Source of the DNA: Methanoculleus sp. MH98A
GTDB taxonomy: Archaea; Halobacteriota; Methanomicrobia; Methanomicrobiales; Methanoculleaceae
DNA length: 58,854 nt
Direction of reading: 5' to 3'
Assembly: GCF_000691865.1 (NCBI RefSeq)
Contig: NZ_JMIO01000013.1
Coordinates: forward strand, 1 to 58,854
Shown piece after piece: positions 43,305 through 52,885 of the stretch. Every line of letters starts with the position of its first letter. The first letter of the stretch is position 1. The notes under the pieces are model-generated. The model searched no databases. It saw nothing but the letters and a program-made list of their open reading frames with translations, and was not told the origin of the DNA. Position numbers and translations under genes: made by a program.

Positions 43305-43643
43305 TTACCGCCGGATTGCCCCGGCGATGACGCCGCCGATCAGGGAGAGAAGACCCTGGTAGACGAACGCCATCACGATGATGACGAGCGACGTTCCGAG
43401 GCCCGTGATGAACCCGAACGCGCCGAGGAGAACCGTGCCGCCGACGAGGAGCAGCACCGCGATAACGATGGCGCCGAGGATGCCGGCAAGCAGCCCGGCC
43501 TTTGCACCGTTCCCTATCCCGCCCCGGACCATCCAGCCGGCGACGAACCCGCCGACCAGTGGTCCGATGACCGGCAGCAGGAAGCCGAGAACAAGCCCCA
43601 CGAGCCACCCGACGATGACTCACGTCCAGAAGTTATCCGCCAT
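43305..43643 (-). CDS. DUF5518 membrane protein, in-frame stop near the start
   Basis: A second DUF5518-like protein: GPLVGGFVAGWMVRGGIGNGAKAGLLAGILGAIVIAVLLL. The natural start seems to be ATG 43643 (MADNFWT), with GGAAGG close upstream and resemblance to the paralogue's N-terminus, but codon 8 is TGA (43620-43622). After it the frame continues VIVGWLVGLVLGF without a break. The longest open piece starts at GTG 43601 (98 residues). A GGA-to-TGA change or sequence error would explain it; FWTGVIVGWLVG would be a typical DUF5518 start. Confidence 0.68.
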
Positions 43644-43704
43644 AACCTTCCATCACCGGCGGGACTTCGGGAACGTGGTATATAAGCGTTGGGGCGGGTG
43701 GCCG

Positions 43705-44649
43705 TTACGGGCGAAGCCGGGTTCCGGCCCGCCCGGCAAGCGCCGTCGATGCCTCTTCGAGCGATGCGATGATCGCCCGCTTTCCTCCGGTCTCTAGGAA
43801 CTCAATAGCCGCCTCGATCTTCGGCCCCATCGTCCCGGGAGGGAACTGCCCCGCCGCGAGGTGCTCCCGTGCCTCGCGGACCGTCATCTCGCTGATCTCC
43901 TGCCGGTCGGGCCGCCCGTAGTTCAAGGCCACACGCTCGACGTCGGTCAGGATCAGGAGGTCTTCGACACCGACGAGCCGGGCGAGGATCGCCGCGGTGT
44001 AGTCCTTATCCACGACCGCCTCGACACCCCGGAGGGCGCCTCCACCGTCCGCGACCACCGGGACGCCGCCCCCGCCCGCGGCGATCACGATAGCCCCGGC
44101 GGAGACGAGCCGGACTATCGCCCGCTCCTCCACGAGGGCGATCGGGCGCGGCGAGGGGACGACCCGCCGGTAACCCTCCCCCGGGATCCGGACCATCCGC
44201 CAGCCCTTCTCCGCTTCCAGCCTCTTCGCCTGCATCGGCGTGTAGAACGGGCCGATGGGTTTTTCGGGGCTCTCAAACGCCGGATCGTCGCCGTCCACCA
44301 GGGTCTGGGTGAGCACCGTCGCGACCGGGCGGTCGAGCCCGGCCTCCCGGAGCGCCTCCTGCATCGACTGCTGGAGCATGTAGCCGATCATCCCCTGGCT
44401 CTCCGCCCCGCAGACGTCGAGCGGCATCGGCGGGAGGGTGTCCTTCGCGAGCTCGTTTCGGAGGAGGATATCTCCCACCTGCGGCCCGTTCCCGTGGGTG
44501 ACGGCGACGGTGTAGCCTTCGGCCGCGATCTCTGCGATGCGGCGCGACGCCTTTCGGACGTTTTCGAACTGATCCTCGGCCGTCCCGGTCTCCCGGTGCT
44601 GCAGGATGGCGTTGCCGCCGAGCGCGATCACCACCGTTCTTTCCGCCAC
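43705..44649 (-). CDS. arcC: carbamate kinase
   Basis: A 314-residue kinase that makes ATP from carbamoyl phosphate and ADP in arginine fermentation, or runs in reverse. Signatures are VVIALGGNAILQ at the N-terminus, VTHGNGPQVGDILLR near residue 50, PIGPFYTPMQAKRLE near 133, IAAGGGGVPVV near 190 and AVVDKDYTAAILARLVGVEDLLILTDVE near 211. The ATG lies 4 nt after the arginine deiminase stop, so the two are co-transcribed. The ornithine carbamoyltransferase step is not in the window. Confidence 0.95.
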   Translation of the reverse strand: MAERTVVIALGGNAILQHRETGTAEDQFENVRKASRRIAEIAAEGYTVAVTHGNGPQVGDILLRNELAKDTLPPMPLDVCGAESQGMIGYMLQQSMQEALREAGLDRPVATVLTQTLVDGDDPAFESPEKPIGPFYTPMQAKRLEAEKGWRMVRIPGEGYRRVVPSPRPIALVEERAIVRLVSAGAIVIAAGGGGVPVVADGGGALRGVEAVVDKDYTAAILARLVGVEDLLILTDVERVALNYGRPDRQEISEMTVREAREHLAAGQFPPGTMGPKIEAAIEFLETGGKRAIIASLEEASTALAGRAGTRLRP

Positions 44650-44653
44650 CCCG

Positions 44654-45952
44654 TCACCCCCGCTCCAGCGTGCAGGTCATGCAATGGGGGCCGCCGTAGC
44701 CCCCCGTCAGGTTCTCCAGGTGCAGCGGGCAGACCTCGATGCCGTGCCGGGAGAACTCCGGCTTGTGCGGAAAGACGTGCCCCCCGTTCTTTATCCGGCG
44801 ATAGTCTTCTTCTGCGTGGCGTAAAAGCCGTCCATAACGCCGCGGGTCGCGGACGGCCTTCCTCTCCAGGTTCGAGAGCACCGTCCGCATCACCCGTTCC
44901 CCCTCCACCGCGAGGATGCTCCCGTCACGGACGCAGAGGACGTTCGCGGCGTAGGAGAGCTGCTCGAGAATAGAGAGATCGATCACGGAGAACCCCTTCG
45001 ATCGGATGTAGTCGTAGAGGGTCGTCGTCTCGCCCGACGGCTCGTAGCCTCCGTCCGACCGGTGCCGGACCTCGAGGCGCGCCCTCCGGAGGAGGCGCTC
45101 CGAGCCGAGCACCACCCCGCTTCCCGCGACGTTGAAGTAGGTGTCGAGATGCATGTCGACCATCGGGTCGGGCCGGTCGCCCGGGATGAGCGGGTGGCCC
45201 GGCTGGTGGACGATGCCGATCTCGTCGAACCCCGGGGCGAAGTCGAGAAACCGGGATACCCCCTCGCGGTTCGTCCGATCCCCGGTGCCGACGAGGGCGA
45301 ACTCCCCCATCGGCATGAAATCGCCGCCCTCGAACGTTCCCGGCGCCTGCACCGTCCCGGCAATCGGGATGCCGAGAATCTCCCAGAGGAACCGGGTGAT
45401 CTCGGGCTCCCTTGCCCGCTGCCGCTTTGCCGGCCGGCCGACGACGAGACCGCGGGCGGTCGCCGCCTGCTGGTCGCGCATGAAGTAGAGGTTTGCAAGA
45501 GGCGTCTGCTCAAGGATATGGACGTCCACCCCGCCGCCGGCACCCCTCCTGCCCACGTCGATGACCGGGTTCAGGAGCAGGAGGGTGAAGAAGTGCAGCG
45601 AGTCCAGGGCATCGGCGTTCTGCTCCATGCTCCGCCGGGCCTCCGCCACCTCCTTCCGACCGCCCCGGACGGCGACGGTCTCGTGCGCCCGGTCGACGAG
45701 CCGCCGACGCACCGCCGGGTCGCGATCGGCTGCATCGAGAACCGTCTCTTTGAGCCGGAGCACCCGGACCCCGAACTCGTCCCGGAGCGTGCGCTGGAGA
45801 GCGTCGTGCTCGCGCCGCGCCTCGTGGCGGCTGAACGCCCGTTCGTAGAGCGCTGCGTACGGCTCGAGCAGCCCGAAGAACATCTCGATCCCCGGGCGGT
45901 GAACGACCACCGTCTGGAGCCGCTCCCACTCCGCCCGCACGCCCGCCGCCAT
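44654..45952 (-). CDS. arcA: arginine deiminase
   Basis: A 432-residue enzyme that hydrolyses arginine to citrulline and ammonia. Guanidino-modifying-enzyme motifs are present: PLANLYFMRDQQA (catalytic Asp), FEGGDFMPMGE, VDMHLDTYFNV (catalytic His) and the C-terminal GGPHCMTC with the nucleophilic Cys near residue 425. Length is usual. Start ATG 45952 follows GAGGTGA; a frame running on to 46282 crosses the next small gene. With arcC it forms a partial ADI pathway that could give ATP or pH protection, or just recycle arginine. Confidence 0.93.
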   Translation of the reverse strand: MAAGVRAEWERLQTVVVHRPGIEMFFGLLEPYAALYERAFSRHEARREHDALQRTLRDEFGVRVLRLKETVLDAADRDPAVRRRLVDRAHETVAVRGGRKEVAEARRSMEQNADALDSLHFFTLLLLNPVIDVGRRGAGGGVDVHILEQTPLANLYFMRDQQAATARGLVVGRPAKRQRAREPEITRFLWEILGIPIAGTVQAPGTFEGGDFMPMGEFALVGTGDRTNREGVSRFLDFAPGFDEIGIVHQPGHPLIPGDRPDPMVDMHLDTYFNVAGSGVVLGSERLLRRARLEVRHRSDGGYEPSGETTTLYDYIRSKGFSVIDLSILEQLSYAANVLCVRDGSILAVEGERVMRTVLSNLERKAVRDPRRYGRLLRHAEEDYRRIKNGGHVFPHKPEFSRHGIEVCPLHLENLTGGYGGPHCMTCTLERG

Positions 45953-45957
45953 CCGGC

Positions 45958-46122
45958 TCACCTCTCTCTCCGGGGAGCCGCGAAGAAGTAAGCGATCATC
46001 ACCCCGGCCGCCGTCGCCGCCGCGAGCACCCAGTTCACCCGGCCGCCGAGGGTGAAACTGATGCCGACGAAGACGACGAACGCAAGAACGCCATAGAGAA
46101 GGAGTTTCGCATACCGATGCAT
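45958..46122 (-). CDS. small two-helix membrane protein
   Basis: A 54-residue protein with two hydrophobic segments, LLLYGVLAFVVFVGISF and VLAAATAAGVMIAYFFAA, joined by GGRVNW and ending in a basic APRRER tail. The pattern suggests a hairpin with both ends in the cytoplasm. It starts at ATG 46122 and ends 5 nt before arcA, whose ribosome site lies at its 3' end, so it is probably first in the arcA-arcC operon. A helper for arginine transport would be speculation. Confidence 0.6.
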   Translation of the reverse strand: MHRYAKLLLYGVLAFVVFVGISFTLGGRVNWVLAAATAAGVMIAYFFAAPRRER

Positions 46123-46318
46123 CAGAAGAGTGTCCTCGCCCGGAGAACGGATAAACCTGTCGCGGGTTCCGGCCCGGATCCGGAAAGCGGAGCAAAAAAC
46201 CCGGTGCCGGGGTTTCGCAAGCGGCCGTACCCTCCGGTCGGCAAACAAAACCATAAAAAATATCTACCGGAGAAACGACCAAGACTCAAAAGAGAAATTC
46301 ACACAGGGAGGTGTTCAT

Positions 46319-46519
46319 GTGAGGATCAGACGGTATAAACCCCCGATCTCGACGACCGCAAAACCGTTCAGGGTCGTGCGGAGACTGCAGTGCAACCCGA
46401 CCTACACCCCGATCAGGATCGGTCCGGTAATGAACGCCGCCGTGCTCGCGGCCCTCTCGGCGACGTCCTCGATGTCGGGGCTGACCATCGGGGCCTGTAT
46501 GCGCCTTGCAGGCCTCTAA
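46319..46519 (+). CDS. small basic protein with hydrophobic C-terminus
   Basis: A 66-residue product starting at GTG 46319 (VRIRRYKPPISTTAKPFRVVRRLQC...), very basic over the first 25 residues. The second half is hydrophobic and small-residue-rich (MNAAVLAALSATSSMSGLTIGACMRLAGL). Support comes from GGGAGG (46306-46311) 7 nt upstream, an AT-rich TATA-like ATAAAAAATATC near 46250-46261, and a clean stop in an otherwise empty gap between divergent genes. No family is recognised. It could be a small membrane-inserted peptide or a spurious frame. Confidence 0.45.
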   Translation: MRIRRYKPPISTTAKPFRVVRRLQCNPTYTPIRIGPVMNAAVLAALSATSSMSGLTIGACMRLAGL

Positions 46520-46558
46520 GAGAGGGAAAATCGTTAACACCGCTTTTTTTGGAGGGCG

Positions 46559-47053
46559 TCACATCCCGAGGATGTCCATCACCCGAAACCCGAAGAGAAC
46601 CATTCCCGTCCGCAACACCCCGAGGAGGTTGTTCCCTTCGATCGTGGCCGTGCCGTTTTGCATCGCCGCCCGGAAGGTGTCGAACGGCCGGTCGGAGACC
46701 ATGACCTCCTCCACCGTCGCGGCGTCGGTGGTCACCGTGACGATCGGGTCCGGGCAGCCTCTTGCGTCGAACTGGATGACCTTTTTGTCGTGAAACGTGA
46801 TCCCCATGACCAGCACGCCGTCGGGAGACGTGACGTAGAGGTTGACCTTCTCGTCCGCAAACGGCCCGGTCACCCACCCCGGCAGCCGGTCGGCGTACTC
46901 GTTATAGGTCAGGGTATACTCCCGCATCGCAAAGAGGAGGTTCACCTCCGCCGGGGTCAGGTCGGCGTTCTCGACCACGAGCCCCCCCGCCGGCGCGGTG
47001 AGAGCCAGCGCCGCGAGGAAAAGGACGAGGATCGTCCGGAGGCGCGGGATCAC
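46559..47053 (-). CDS. secreted protein with SCP2-like domain
   Basis: A 164-residue protein with an N-terminal signal sequence (LRTILVLFLAALALTAPAGG). The second half (DPIVTVTTDAATVEEVMVSDRPFDTFRAAMQNGTATIEGN) resembles the sterol-carrier-protein-2-like fold, which usually binds lipids or other hydrophobic ligands. It would act outside the membrane. The ligand is unknown. It is alone on its strand between two divergent or convergent gaps. Confidence 0.65.
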   Translation of the reverse strand: MIPRLRTILVLFLAALALTAPAGGLVVENADLTPAEVNLLFAMREYTLTYNEYADRLPGWVTGPFADEKVNLYVTSPDGVLVMGITFHDKKVIQFDARGCPDPIVTVTTDAATVEEVMVSDRPFDTFRAAMQNGTATIEGNNLLGVLRTGMVLFGFRVMDILGM

Positions 47054-47401
47054 CGTCCTCCTCCCGCCCGCTCTTCGCGCTCCGGTGCGCCGGCTCCGGG
47101 AGCGATGCTATACGCGGAGCAGGCCCGCTCGTCGCCTTTATTGGTCAGCAAACTGCTGCCGCACATGCCGTCTCCGAGGATGGATGGCTGGTTCTGGTAT
47201 TTCAGGATATCTATACGGCCCGGCTGCCGAAGGGTGCCGGGATGTATTTGCCGCCCCGGCCGCTACCCCTGAGAAGCGGCGGAGGGAGGAGGGGAGTAAT
47301 CGCGCGAGTCCGTGTGCGGGCTCGCGCATCCCGGGAGGGAAAAGGAGATATGACGGCACCGTGCATGGAGGTAACAAGAGCGCGGGAGCGGATGGCGATC
47401 G
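47054..47401. other. intergenic region before the ABC exporter
   Basis: A 348-nt divergent gap. It contains a strong ribosome site and start, AAAGGAGAT-ATG at 47350, that is one frame off from the downstream ABC ATPase. Reading from it gives MTAPCMEVTRARERMAIDGRG, which would join DDIIEVRDLEH if one G were removed from the GGGG run at 47408-47411. So the true start of the ATPase may be 47350 with one inserted base. Nothing else gene-like is visible. Confidence 0.45.
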
Positions 47402-48352
47402 ATGGGAGGGGACGATATCATCGAGGTACGAGACCTCGAACATGCGTTCGGCAACTTCGCGGCGGTTCGCGGCATCAGTTTCACCGTCAAAAACGGCGAA
47501 ATCTTCTCGTTCCTCGGCCCGAACGGCGCCGGCAAGAGCACCACCATCAACATCCTGACAACGCTCCTCCCCCTCCAGAAGGGCACGGTACGGGTGGCCG
47601 GTTACGACGTCGCCCGGGAGCCCGCGAAGGTCCGGGAGACGATCGGCATCGTCTTCCAGGAAGACGTGCTCGACCGCGACCTCACCGTTCGGGAGACGAT
47701 GGAGTTCCACGGCCGGCTCTACGGCATCCCGCGGGAAGAACGGCGGCGGCGTATCGACGACCTGCTCGGGATCGTCGAACTTGAGTCCAAACGGGACGAA
47801 CGGACGAAGAACCTCTCCGGCGGCATGAAACGGCGGCTCCAGATCGCACGCGGCCTGATGACCCAGCCGGAGGTGCTCTTTCTGGACGAACCGACGCAGG
47901 GGCTCGACCCCCAGACCCGGATGCGGATCTGGGACTATATCCGGCAGGTGAACGCGACCGGGACGACGATATTTTTAACGACGCACTACATGGAAGAGGC
48001 TGATATGCTCTCCGACCGGATAAGCATCATCGATCACGGCAGGATCGTCGTCTCCGGAACCCCGGCCGAACTGAAGGACGCCCTCGGCGAGGACGTCGTC
48101 TACCTGGAGACCGAAGACGACGAGAAGGCCAGGGACGCTCTTTCTGGGATCGAAGAGATCCGGTCGGTCACGGAGTCGCCCCGCGGCCTCTCGGTCACGA
48201 TATCGGCAGACGGGAGCCACTGCCTCCCGCGGATCATAGAGCGGGTGCGCGGCGCCGGGATCGCCATCTCGAACGTGAACCTGAAAAAACCGACGATGGA
48301 CGACGTCTTCGTCCACTACACGGGGAGCGAACTGCGCGACGCGGGGGCGTGA
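47402..48352 (+). CDS. ABC-2 type exporter ATP-binding protein (DrrA-like)
   Basis: A 316-residue ATPase. Walker A is GPNGAGKST near residue 40, Q-loop FQEDVLDRDLTVRETM near 86, signature LSGGMKRRLQIARGL near 138, Walker B VLFLDEPTQGLDPQTR near 160 and switch TTHYMEEAD. The C-terminal region (KKPTMDDVFVHYTG) is typical of the daunorubicin-resistance (DrrA) subfamily of exporters. ATG 47402 lacks a good ribosome site; see the preceding gap for a likely earlier start. It is followed after 4 nt by its permease. Confidence 0.92.
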   Translation: MGGDDIIEVRDLEHAFGNFAAVRGISFTVKNGEIFSFLGPNGAGKSTTINILTTLLPLQKGTVRVAGYDVAREPAKVRETIGIVFQEDVLDRDLTVRETMEFHGRLYGIPREERRRRIDDLLGIVELESKRDERTKNLSGGMKRRLQIARGLMTQPEVLFLDEPTQGLDPQTRMRIWDYIRQVNATGTTIFLTTHYMEEADMLSDRISIIDHGRIVVSGTPAELKDALGEDVVYLETEDDEKARDALSGIEEIRSVTESPRGLSVTISADGSHCLPRIIERVRGAGIAISNVNLKKPTMDDVFVHYTGSELRDAGA

Positions 48353-48356
48353 ACGG

Positions 48357-49193
48357 ATGGCATGGGAGTTCCTTACCGTCTACTGGCGGGAGATGATCCG
48401 GTTCGTCAGGTTCAGGACGCAGCTCTTCTCGTCGCTCCTGCAGCCGGCGCTCTGGATGGCCTTCTTCGGCATCGCGATGTCCTCGAACTTCGACCGGTTC
48501 ACGTCGTCGATCCCGGCTCCTGCGGGAGTCGTCCCCCTCGACTACCTCACCTTCATGGCCGCCGGGGTGATCGCGATGACGACCCTCTTTACGAGCCTTT
48601 TTGGAGGGATGAGCCTCCTCTTCGATAAGAACTGGGGGCTGATGCGGGAGATGCTTGCAAGCCCCATGCCCCGGACGCACATCATGCTCGGGGTCAGCCT
48701 CTCGGGGATGACGAAATCATTCATCCAGGCGTCCATCATCATGGCCTTCGGTCTCCTCCTCGGGGTGCAGTTCTTCCCGGGGTATTCCGCCGCCCGGATC
48801 GCCCTCTCGATCCTCGGGATATTCGTGTTCGTCGGTGTCTTCTCGCTCGGGTTCCTCCTCTTCTCCTCCACCATCTCGATGCGCCTCGAAAGCCCCGAAG
48901 GACTGCAGGGAATCATCACGCTTCTCACCCTGCCGCTCTTCTTCGTCTCGAACGCCCTCTACCCGATCCAGGCGTTCCCGCCGTTTTTACAGACGCTCTC
49001 GATCTTCAATCCGCTGACCCACCTGGTCAACGGGATCCGCTACTTCGCCCTCGGGGGCGATTTCTTCGCCGTCGGCGCCCGCTACACCTCCACCACGGCC
49101 GACGTCCTCGGATCGTTCGCGTACCTGGTGATCTTTGCGGCGGTGATGTATCTCCTTGCCCGGCGGACGTTTGAGAGGGCGGTCGTGACGTGA
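48357..49193 (+). CDS. ABC-2 type exporter permease
   Basis: A 278-residue membrane protein with six hydrophobic segments in the ABC-2 pattern, including the amphipathic N-terminal WREMIRFVRFRTQLFSSLLQPALW, the central LFGGMSLLFDKNWGLMREMLASPMPRTHIMLG loop, and LTLPLFFVSNALYPIQAFPPFLQTLSIFNPLTHLVNGIRY near residue 195, a hallmark of this exporter class. With the upstream ATPase it forms a drug, lipid or polysaccharide exporter; the cargo is unknown. Confidence 0.92.
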   Translation: MAWEFLTVYWREMIRFVRFRTQLFSSLLQPALWMAFFGIAMSSNFDRFTSSIPAPAGVVPLDYLTFMAAGVIAMTTLFTSLFGGMSLLFDKNWGLMREMLASPMPRTHIMLGVSLSGMTKSFIQASIIMAFGLLLGVQFFPGYSAARIALSILGIFVFVGVFSLGFLLFSSTISMRLESPEGLQGIITLLTLPLFFVSNALYPIQAFPPFLQTLSIFNPLTHLVNGIRYFALGGDFFAVGARYTSTTADVLGSFAYLVIFAAVMYLLARRTFERAVVT

Positions 49194-49390
49194 CTGCAGC
49201 CCCCATCTCATGATATTGATGACGCATCCTGATCGCGACCTATCTTCAACCCGGAATCGAGGCAACGGGGGCCCGACCGTCACCGTCAAAACCTCGAACG
49301 CCGGCATCGACCTCTTCGGGCCCTGACCGGCGCACCCCCCGTAACCTTTTATTCGCCCGGGACCAATCTTCGAGCATCCGATGATCCGCC

Positions 49391-50362
49391 ATGACGCATC
49401 TTCTGTCCTTTACCGTTGAGGGGATAACCTGTGCTCTCCCTCTTGCCGAGACCCGGCAGGTCGTCGGCATGGTGGACCTCCAGCCGGAAACCGGGAACCG
49501 CCGCGGGGGAGCGGGAACCATGAACCTGCACGGCAGAGCCGTCCCCGTCTACTCGCTCCGGAGACTCCTCGGGCTCGCCGACCGCCCTCCTCTCCCAAAC
49601 GACGTTCTCATCATCGCTTCCGGGGAATGCGTGGCGCTCTGGGCGGACGGGGTACGGGGGGTGCAGGAGAGCCCGGTCGAACTTCCGCCCGAACCCGACG
49701 CCACCTCCCCTCCCGGCATGCTGCTGACCGAAGAAGAGGAGATCATCATCTACGATCTCGGCGCGTTCCTTGCAACGGAAGAGACCGCGCAGTACTCCCT
49801 CCCGGGCACGGCCGGTACCGGGGAGGAGGCGCCTCCTTACGACGACGGAAAGGGCGGTGAGATCCTCGCAGAACGGGCGCGGGCGTTCGCGCGGCCGGAA
49901 GAGGAGACGGGCGGCGAGACCCCGTTCTCGGAACTCCTCACGTTCAGGCTCGCCGACCGGGAGTATGCCATCAAAACGCAGTACATCCGCGAAGTCTTCA
50001 TCATGCACGAGATCACCCCCGTGCCCGGGGTGCCCGACTTCATCGCCGGGATCTGTGCCGTCAGGGGAGAGATCATCTCCGTCGTCGATCTCCGCGCACT
50101 CTTCTCGATCCCGAAGCACGGCCTGACCGACCTCAACCGGGTCATCGTTCTCTCCGACGGAACGGTGACCTTCGGAATCCTTGCGGACTACATCACGGAC
50201 ATCTACATCAGGCCGACCGACCAGTTCTCCCCCGTAGAGCCTGAAACGACCCCTATAAAACAGCGTTACCTCCTGGGCGTCACGGACGAATCGGTGCTCG
50301 TCCTCGATGCTGCGGCGATCCTCGGCGACCCCGCAATGGTGGTCGGCCAGACCAGAAAATAA
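49391..50362 (+). CDS. cheW: tandem CheW-domain coupling protein
   Basis: A 323-residue protein with two CheW domains. The first (residues about 1-125) is degenerate (LLSFTVEGITCALPLAETRQVVGM... MNLHGRAVPVYSLRRLLG). The second (about 178-315) is canonical: LLTFRLADREYAIKTQYIREVFIMHEITPVPGVPDFIAGICAVRGEIISVVDLRALF. An acidic, Gly/Pro-rich linker separates them. It couples the adjacent receptor to the CheA-like kinase. A TATA-like TTTTATTCG lies about 40 nt upstream. It is the first gene of the chemosensory cluster. Confidence 0.9.
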   Translation: MTHLLSFTVEGITCALPLAETRQVVGMVDLQPETGNRRGGAGTMNLHGRAVPVYSLRRLLGLADRPPLPNDVLIIASGECVALWADGVRGVQESPVELPPEPDATSPPGMLLTEEEEIIIYDLGAFLATEETAQYSLPGTAGTGEEAPPYDDGKGGEILAERARAFARPEEETGGETPFSELLTFRLADREYAIKTQYIREVFIMHEITPVPGVPDFIAGICAVRGEIISVVDLRALFSIPKHGLTDLNRVIVLSDGTVTFGILADYITDIYIRPTDQFSPVEPETTPIKQRYLLGVTDESVLVLDAAAILGDPAMVVGQTRK

Positions 50363-50492
50363 ACAGATTTTATCCGCCCATTATGGGTAACGGGGACCCT
50401 GGAGCGCCATTCGCGGGACGGATCATTATTTAACCCGGGGTGTGCATCAATCTATTAAGTCGTCTTACAGGAGCGAGTGGAACGGAAGTATC

Positions 50493-52874
50493 ATGCTCAC
50501 ATTTTTTTCAGACATGAAAGTCGGGACGAAGATCCTCGTCATCTGCCTGTTTCTGGCGATCATCCCGACGCTTATGATCGGCATAGTGGCGTATACCAGT
50601 TCGAGCGGCGTGATTAACGACCAGATCGAGACGCTGCTCGAGACGCAGGTGCACGACGCACGGGGATGGACCAACGACGTCTACAAACTCACGCGCAATA
50701 AGGTGAACAGCGACCTCAACGTCCTCCACGAGAACTTTTACGCCCGGGGAACTCCCGAGATCATCGACGGGGAACTGGCCCTGGTGGACGGGACCGGCAA
50801 CCCGTACGTCATCAACGACAACTTCGAGATCGTCGACCAGGTCCAGTCGCTGGTCGGCGGCGCGGCGACGGTCTTCCAGGTCTACGACGACCACGCCATC
50901 AGGATCTCCACAAACGTCATCGGGACCGACGGGACGAGGGCGGTCGGAACCGAGCTGACCCAGAACGTCTACGACGTCGTGGTGAACCAGGGGGAGACCT
51001 ACTACGGGAGCAGGGACCTCTTCGGCAAGCGCTACGTCACCGCGTATGAGCCGATACGGGACAGCCGCGGAAACATCGTCGGCGTTCTCTTCGTCGGGAC
51101 GGAGGAGCAGGAGACACTCGACGTCGTCAAGTCGAGCCTCAAGGATACGGTCATCGGCAGAAACGGCTACATGTTCGTCGTCGACAGCAACGGCCAGCTG
51201 CTCATACACCCGTCCCAGGAGGGGGAGAGCAAGGCCGACGAGGATTATGTCCAGGAGATGATCGAGAATAAGGTCGGCATCATCCGCCACCAGGTCGACG
51301 GGACGGATATCATCGATGCATACACCTACTACGAACCGCTCGACTGGCATATCGTCTCGCGTGCCGAACTCTCCGACTTCACCGGGCCGATAGACACCAT
51401 CAGGAACACGATCGTCATCGTCGTCCTCGCATCCATCGCCATCGGCGTCGCAATCGCCATCCTCTTCGGCCGCTCGATCTCCGATCCCCTGCAGCAGGTC
51501 GTGCTGATGCTCAAAGAGCTCCGTAGCGGGCACCTCTCCGCCCGGCTCAACATCAGGCGGCAGGACGAGATCGGAGTCATGGCCAGAACAATGGACGAGT
51601 TCGCCGGCGATCTCCAGGAGAACGTCGTCGGGAACCTCAAAAAGATCGCTCTCGGCGAGTACGTCCAGGAGTTCCCGGTCGCCGACGAAGGCGACGAGAT
51701 CCGTCCCGCGCTCGCGATGATGGTCCAGTCGCTCGACCACCTCCACAAAGAGACGCTCAAACTCACCGACGCCGCCCGTGCGGGCGATCTCTCCATCCGC
51801 GGCGATGAGAAGGCGTTCCGCGGCGGCTACCGGATGATCATCGCCGGGTTCAACAAGACCCTCGAGTCGATCACCGAGCCGGTGAACGAAGCGATGCGGC
51901 TTGCGCGATTCTACGCATCCGGCGACTTCACCGCCCGGTTCGACGAAAATATCCCGGTCGCCGGGGAGTTCGTCGCCTACCGCGACGCCCTCAACACCAT
52001 CGGGATCGAACTCTCGCGGCTGATGAAACTGATCAGCGAGGAACTCTACGAAGGCGTCTCGGTTCTCTCGCTCGCTTCAAACGAGATCCTGGCGGTCACG
52101 AGCCAGCTCGCCGCAGCCAGTTCCCAGACCGCCGCGACGGTGAACGAGACCTCGGACTCGGTCGAGAGCGTCAGGAAGAAGACCGAGCTCGTGAACCTGA
52201 AGACAAAGGGAGTCTCGGAGAAGGCCATGCGGGCGCTGGAGGTCTCCAAGGGCGGCCAGAAGTCCGTGCGCGAGACCCTTGAAGGTATGAACCAGATCCA
52301 GCGCCAGATGGATATCGTCCGGATGAGCGTCATCAGGCTCTCCGAGCAGAGCCAGGCCGTCGGCGAGATCATCGCGACCGTGAACGACATCTCCGAACAG
52401 TCCAACCTGCTTGCGGTGAACGCTTCCATCGAAGCCGCGAAGGCCGGGGAGTTCGGGAAAGGGTTCGCCGTCGTCGCAAACGAGATCCATAACCTTGCCG
52501 AGCAGTCGAAGAAAGCGACCTCGAACATCCGGGCTATCCTCACCGACATCCAGCAGGGGGTCTCCTCGACCGCGGCCTCGACCGAACAGGGGATCCGGTC
52601 CGTCGCGGACGCGGCCCAGCTGACGAGCAACGCACAGGAGGTTATCGAGGTGCTCGCCCGGTCGATAGCAGACACCTCGCAGGAGGTCATCGAGATCGCC
52701 TCCTCGATCCAGACGCAGGCCTCAGGTATAGACCAGATCTCGAGCGCGATGGAGAACATCCGGGACGCGGCGCAGAAGAACCTCGAAACCACCCATAAGG
52801 CGGAGAAGACCGCCGAGGACCTGCACGAGCTCGGTGCCCGCTTAAAGAGGATCACCCAGCAGTACCGGGTCTAG
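50493..52874 (+). CDS. methyl-accepting chemotaxis protein with Cache domain
   Basis: A 793-residue receptor. The first membrane helix is about 12-34, the extracellular Cache-type sensor about 35-300 (with [32 protein letters not shown]), and the second helix about 304-325. A HAMP-type region and a second HAMP-like segment follow, then a long coiled coil with the hairpin tip [32 protein letters not shown] near residue 635. The tip should contact CheW and CheA. Start ATG 50493 has GGAAG 5 nt upstream. It probably senses a small extracellular ligand. No cheR or cheB is in the window. Confidence 0.93.
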   Translation: MLTFFSDMKVGTKILVICLFLAIIPTLMIGIVAYTSSSGVINDQIETLLETQVHDARGWTNDVYKLTRNKVNSDLNVLHENFYARGTPEIIDGELALVDGTGNPYVINDNFEIVDQVQSLVGGAATVFQVYDDHAIRISTNVIGTDGTRAVGTELTQNVYDVVVNQGETYYGSRDLFGKRYVTAYEPIRDSRGNIVGVLFVGTEEQETLDVVKSSLKDTVIGRNGYMFVVDSNGQLLIHPSQEGESKADEDYVQEMIENKVGIIRHQVDGTDIIDAYTYYEPLDWHIVSRAELSDFTGPIDTIRNTIVIVVLASIAIGVAIAILFGRSISDPLQQVVLMLKELRSGHLSARLNIRRQDEIGVMARTMDEFAGDLQENVVGNLKKIALGEYVQEFPVADEGDEIRPALAMMVQSLDHLHKETLKLTDAARAGDLSIRGDEKAFRGGYRMIIAGFNKTLESITEPVNEAMRLARFYASGDFTARFDENIPVAGEFVAYRDALNTIGIELSRLMKLISEELYEGVSVLSLASNEILAVTSQLAAASSQTAATVNETSDSVESVRKKTELVNLKTKGVSEKAMRALEVSKGGQKSVRETLEGMNQIQRQMDIVRMSVIRLSEQSQAVGEIIATVNDISEQSNLLAVNASIEAAKAGEFGKGFAVVANEIHNLAEQSKKATSNIRAILTDIQQGVSSTAASTEQGIRSVADAAQLTSNAQEVIEVLARSIADTSQEVIEIASSIQTQASGIDQISSAMENIRDAAQKNLETTHKAEKTAEDLHELGARLKRITQQYRV

Positions 52875-52885
52875 CACAACCTTCC

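Noticed and set aside
43620-43622. TGA of the DUF5518 gene as selenocysteine
   Set aside because: No SECIS-like hairpin is visible nearby, the family has no Cys or Sec there, and Methanomicrobiales are not expected to use Sec at this site.
47242-47784. 180-residue frame overlapping the ABC ATPase start
   Set aside because: Only its first 20 codons are meaningful (possible true N-terminus of the ATPase); the rest is a shadow of the ATPase in another frame.
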